Source: Luteimonas fraxinea
GTDB taxonomy: Bacteria > Pseudomonadota > Gammaproteobacteria > Xanthomonadales > Xanthomonadaceae
Assembly: GCF_021233355.1 (NCBI RefSeq)
Contig: NZ_CP089507.1
Span: 2,605,001 to 2,669,000, forward strand
DNA length: 64,000 nt
Direction: 5' to 3'
Shown here piece after piece: positions 61,765 through 64,000 of this stretch; positions within the stretch are counted from its first letter, which is position 1; every line of letters starts with the position of its first letter. The notes below the pieces were generated by a model, which did not search any database, was not told where the DNA came from, and worked only from the letters and a program-made list of their open reading frames with translations. The translations under genes and the position numbers were made by a program.

Positions 61765-62460
61765 TCAGCGCCGCGGCGCAGTTACCGGCGGCCTGCGATC
61801 GTGCGTAACTTCGTGTGCATTGCCCGATTCGAGGATCCAGCCGACCATCTCGCCGCTGATGCTCTGCAGGGCGACCGAGAACGCATCGACGACCTGCGCG
61901 ACTTCGGTACTGGAAGCCGACTGCGCCGCGATGAACGTGCGCGAGCCGACGACGGTCTGGTCGATGTTGTGGATCAGTTTGACGTTGGCCTCGATCGTCG
62001 CCGCCGGCAGTGCATTGCCGTTGTAGTCGGCCTCGAAGCGGCGCAGGTCGATGACTAGCTTGTAGTCGGCGGTGATGCCGGCGCCCTGGCGCGCGACGGC
62101 CGGGATGTTGCCCGAGTCTTCCATGGTGCGCAGCACGGTGTCCTGCAGCATGTCGGTCGGCGTCTTCGCCCAGCTGGCGCCGCGGTAGACCTGCAGCTCG
62201 GCGGGCGTCGGGCGCACGGCGATGCGGAAGCTGTCGATCATGCGCGCGGCGGTCGGCGGGCTCAGCGTCAGCTGCCATTCGGCGCGCGGCCATGCGGGAT
62301 TGGCCTCGACGCGTGGGTCGGGCGCGTAGATCGTCGAGCGGTCACGATCGCCGCCACCGCCGCCCAGCAGCGAGCTGCAGCCGGCGAGCAGGGTGCCGAG
62401 CACGAGTGCGACGGCGAAGCGGAGCAGAGTGCGTTGCGCGGAGGTCGTGAGCGTGATCAT
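61765..62460 (-). CDS. ABC-type transport auxiliary lipoprotein (PqiC-like) of an MCE system
   Basis: A 231-residue lipoprotein: signal peptide ending VALVLGTLLAGC (lipobox LAGC). The mature domain has SFRIAVRPTPAELQVYRGASW and DYKLVIDLRRFEADYNG, the DUF330/PqiC pattern. It overlaps the MCE gene by 4 bp and is the outer-membrane component of the lipid transport system encoded here. Confidence 0.88.
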   Translation of the reverse strand: MITLTTSAQRTLLRFAVALVLGTLLAGCSSLLGGGGGDRDRSTIYAPDPRVEANPAWPRAEWQLTLSPPTAARMIDSFRIAVRPTPAELQVYRGASWAKTPTDMLQDTVLRTMEDSGNIPAVARQGAGITADYKLVIDLRRFEADYNGNALPAATIEANVKLIHNIDQTVVGSRTFIAAQSASSTEVAQVVDAFSVALQSISGEMVGWILESGNAHEVTHDRRPPVTAPRR

Positions 62461-63383
62461 TCGGGTTCGAATTCCTTCGGCGCGTCGCGGCCGAGCAGGT
62501 AACGCGCGGGATTGGCGTCGAGACGGTCGCTGATGCGGCGCAGGTCGCGGACCAGCGAACGCAGTTCGCCCAGGGTCGGGCCGAGCTGCGACAGACCATC
62601 GTTGGCGAAGCTGCTGATCGCCGCGCGGTTCTCGTTGAGGATGGTGTCGGCGCCGCCGGCGGCCGAGTCCATGCGTGCCAGCGTGCTTTCGAGGTTCGCC
62701 ACCAGGCCGGGCAGCTTTTGCACCAGCTCGCGATCGAAGCTGCTCATCGCCCGGTTGGTCGTGGTCAGCGTCTGCTCCAGCTGTTCGCTGGACCTGCGCG
62801 CGTTGACGATGATCGCGGCGAGGTCTTCGCGCTGCCCGGCGACCGAGCCGGTCATGCCTTCGATGTTCTCCAGCGTGTTGGAGATGCGTGCGACGTTCTC
62901 TTCGCTGAGCACGCGGTCAAGGCGTTCGACGAGGCGGTTCGCGGTGTCGGAGATGTTCTGCAGCGCCGAGGCTTCGGTCTGGATGATCGGTACGCGGTCG
63001 CTGTCTTCCGACACCAGCATCGGCGCTTCGGGCGAGCCACCGGTCAGCTGGATGATCGGCGAGCCGGTCAGGCTGGTCATCGACATGCGCGCGCGGGTAT
63101 CGGTCTTCACCGGTGCATTGGCCTGCACGCGCAGACGCGCGATGACCTGGCGCGGGTCCTGCGGCGCGAGCTGCAGGTTGTCGACCGTGCCGACGGCGAT
63201 GCCGTTGTACTGCACGCTGCTGCCTTCGGTCAGGCCGGTCACCGGCTCGCGGAAGACGACGTCGAACTCGTTCCAGCTGCGGTCGGACGAATACTTCGCC
63301 GCCCAAAGCGCGAAGCCGAGCAGCGCGATCGACGCGATGAGCGTGAACGCGCCGATGAGGACGTAGTTGGCTCTGGTTTCCAT
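62457..63383 (-). CDS. MlaD/MCE-family lipid transport protein
   Basis: A 308-residue protein with one N-terminal TM helix (NYVLIGAFTLIASIALLGF) and one MCE domain (about 38-120, FREPVTGLTEGSSVQYNGIA). A long helical region (about 140-290) follows, which could span the periplasm as a tunnel or needle. Overlaps its neighbours by 4 and 1 bp. Confidence 0.9.
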   Translation of the reverse strand: METRANYVLIGAFTLIASIALLGFALWAAKYSSDRSWNEFDVVFREPVTGLTEGSSVQYNGIAVGTVDNLQLAPQDPRQVIARLRVQANAPVKTDTRARMSMTSLTGSPIIQLTGGSPEAPMLVSEDSDRVPIIQTEASALQNISDTANRLVERLDRVLSEENVARISNTLENIEGMTGSVAGQREDLAAIIVNARRSSEQLEQTLTTTNRAMSSFDRELVQKLPGLVANLESTLARMDSAAGGADTILNENRAAISSFANDGLSQLGPTLGELRSLVRDLRRISDRLDANPARYLLGRDAPKEFEPE

Positions 63384-64000
63384 CAGTGGGCTCCCGGGGC
63401 GTTGGCCCTGGCATCGCGTGCGGCACGGCCGCGCGGGCCGTGGAAATAATCCTGGATCCAGGGATGGTCGATCTGTTCGATCTCCGCCACCGGCGCCACC
63501 GCGATCACCTGTTTGTCGGCCAGGACCGCGATGCGGTCACAGATAGCGTACAGAGTGTCGAGGTCGTGTGTGATCAGGAACACAGTCAGTCCCAGCGCTT
63601 CCTGCAGCGTGCGGATCAGACGGTCGAACGCGGCCGCGCCGATCGGATCGAGGCCGGCCGTGGGCTCGTCGAGAAACAGCAACGGCGGGTCGAGCGCCAG
63701 CGCCCGCGCGAGACCCGCACGCTTGCGCATGCCGCCCGACAGTTCCGCCGGCAGCTTGTCGAGCGCGTTGGCCGGCAGGCCGGACAGCTTGACCTTCAGC
63801 AGCGCCAGCTCGTAACGCAGTGAATCGCGCAGGTCGGGATGGTGTTCCTTCAGCGGCACCTGCACGTTCTCGCCCACGGTCAGCGACGAGAACAGCGCGC
63901 CATCCTGGAACAGCACGCCGGTGTTGCGTTCGATGTGCCGGCGTTCTTCGATATCGCGCGACAGCGCATCGGCGCCCAGCACCTCGATGGTGCCGGCCTG
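63383..64000 (-). CDS. MlaF-like ABC transporter ATPase (N-terminus outside window)
   Basis: The last 205 residues of an ABC ATPase. Q-loop region GVLFQDGALFSSLTVGENV, signature LSGGMRKRAGLARALALDP, Walker B PPLLFLDEPTAGLDP and H-loop LITHDLDT. The Walker A part lies beyond position 64000. With the MCE protein and lipoprotein it forms an Mla-like lipid importer/exporter; the permease gene should lie further upstream. Confidence 0.92.
   Translation of the reverse strand, partial: QAGTIEVLGADALSRDIEERRHIERNTGVLFQDGALFSSLTVGENVQVPLKEHHPDLRDSLRYELALLKVKLSGLPANALDKLPAELSGGMRKRAGLARALALDPPLLFLDEPTAGLDPIGAAAFDRLIRTLQEALGLTVFLITHDLDTLYAICDRIAVLADKQVIAVAPVAEIEQIDHPWIQDYFHGPRGRAARDARANAPGAH

Overview
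The window is chromosomal DNA of a very GC-rich gammaproteobacterium, almost certainly of the Xanthomonadaceae/Lysobacteraceae (Xanthomonas, Lysobacter, Luteimonas and relatives). The evidence is a Clp-type CRP homologue, an E. coli-like SpeD, trpE-trpG-trpD-trpC split exactly as in xanthomonads, rmlBACD next to etfBA and xanAB, and a surface-polysaccharide cluster between a metB-like gene and etfA. That interval is the known variable LPS locus of Xanthomonas. No phage, transposase, rRNA or CRISPR array is present.

Layout. 1-5.6 kb: an Mrp-type Na+/H+ antiporter operon (fused AB, C, D, E, F and the start of G) on the minus strand. 5.7-11.2 kb: single genes (epimerase, EamA transporter, Mpo1-like protein, VOC protein, purC, DnaJ protein, outer-membrane barrel) with two inverted-repeat elements between them. 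11.5-19.4 kb: rpe-rraA, a YegS lipid kinase, then trpE, trpG, trpD, a monooxygenase-like ORF, and a trpC whose reading frame runs on into an HAD phosphatase. A small tryptophan-rich ORF lies just before trpE. 19.5-32.7 kb: housekeeping genes (TauE transporter, GNAT, clp, speD, coq7, rplM-rpsI, tRNA-Gln, FAH/maiA, pilU, a DUF4398 lipoprotein pair, ydcH, cbs, metB-like).

32.7-53.9 kb: the O-antigen-type locus. The plus-strand half encodes a Wzm/Wzt ABC exporter, an FkbM methyltransferase with a coiled-coil tail, two giant glycosyltransferases, Gmd and Rmd (GDP-D-rhamnose), and a polytopic GT-C-like transferase. The facing minus-strand operon encodes XanA and XanB (GDP-mannose), a small lipoprotein, a GtrB-like GT2 enzyme, a WecD-like acetyltransferase, a 4-TM SMR/EamA protein, a methyltransferase and WecE. 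With rmlBACD at 55.9-59.3 kb, the predicted sugars are D-rhamnose, L-rhamnose and an N-acylated Fuc4N-like sugar. The last could be added in the periplasm through an undecaprenyl-phosphate carrier.

The most interesting observation is a roughly 100-residue module (landmarks GPY and DLEVR) that recurs in four otherwise different proteins of this locus: the C-termini of both giant glycosyltransferases, the C-terminus of the membrane transferase, and nearly the whole mature part of the lipoprotein. 53.9-64 kb: etfAB, rmlBACD, scoAB, an AlkB homologue, and the end of an MCE (Mla-like) lipid transport operon running out of the window. Several genes have a -10-like hexamer 6-7 nt before the ATG, which suggests leaderless mRNAs.
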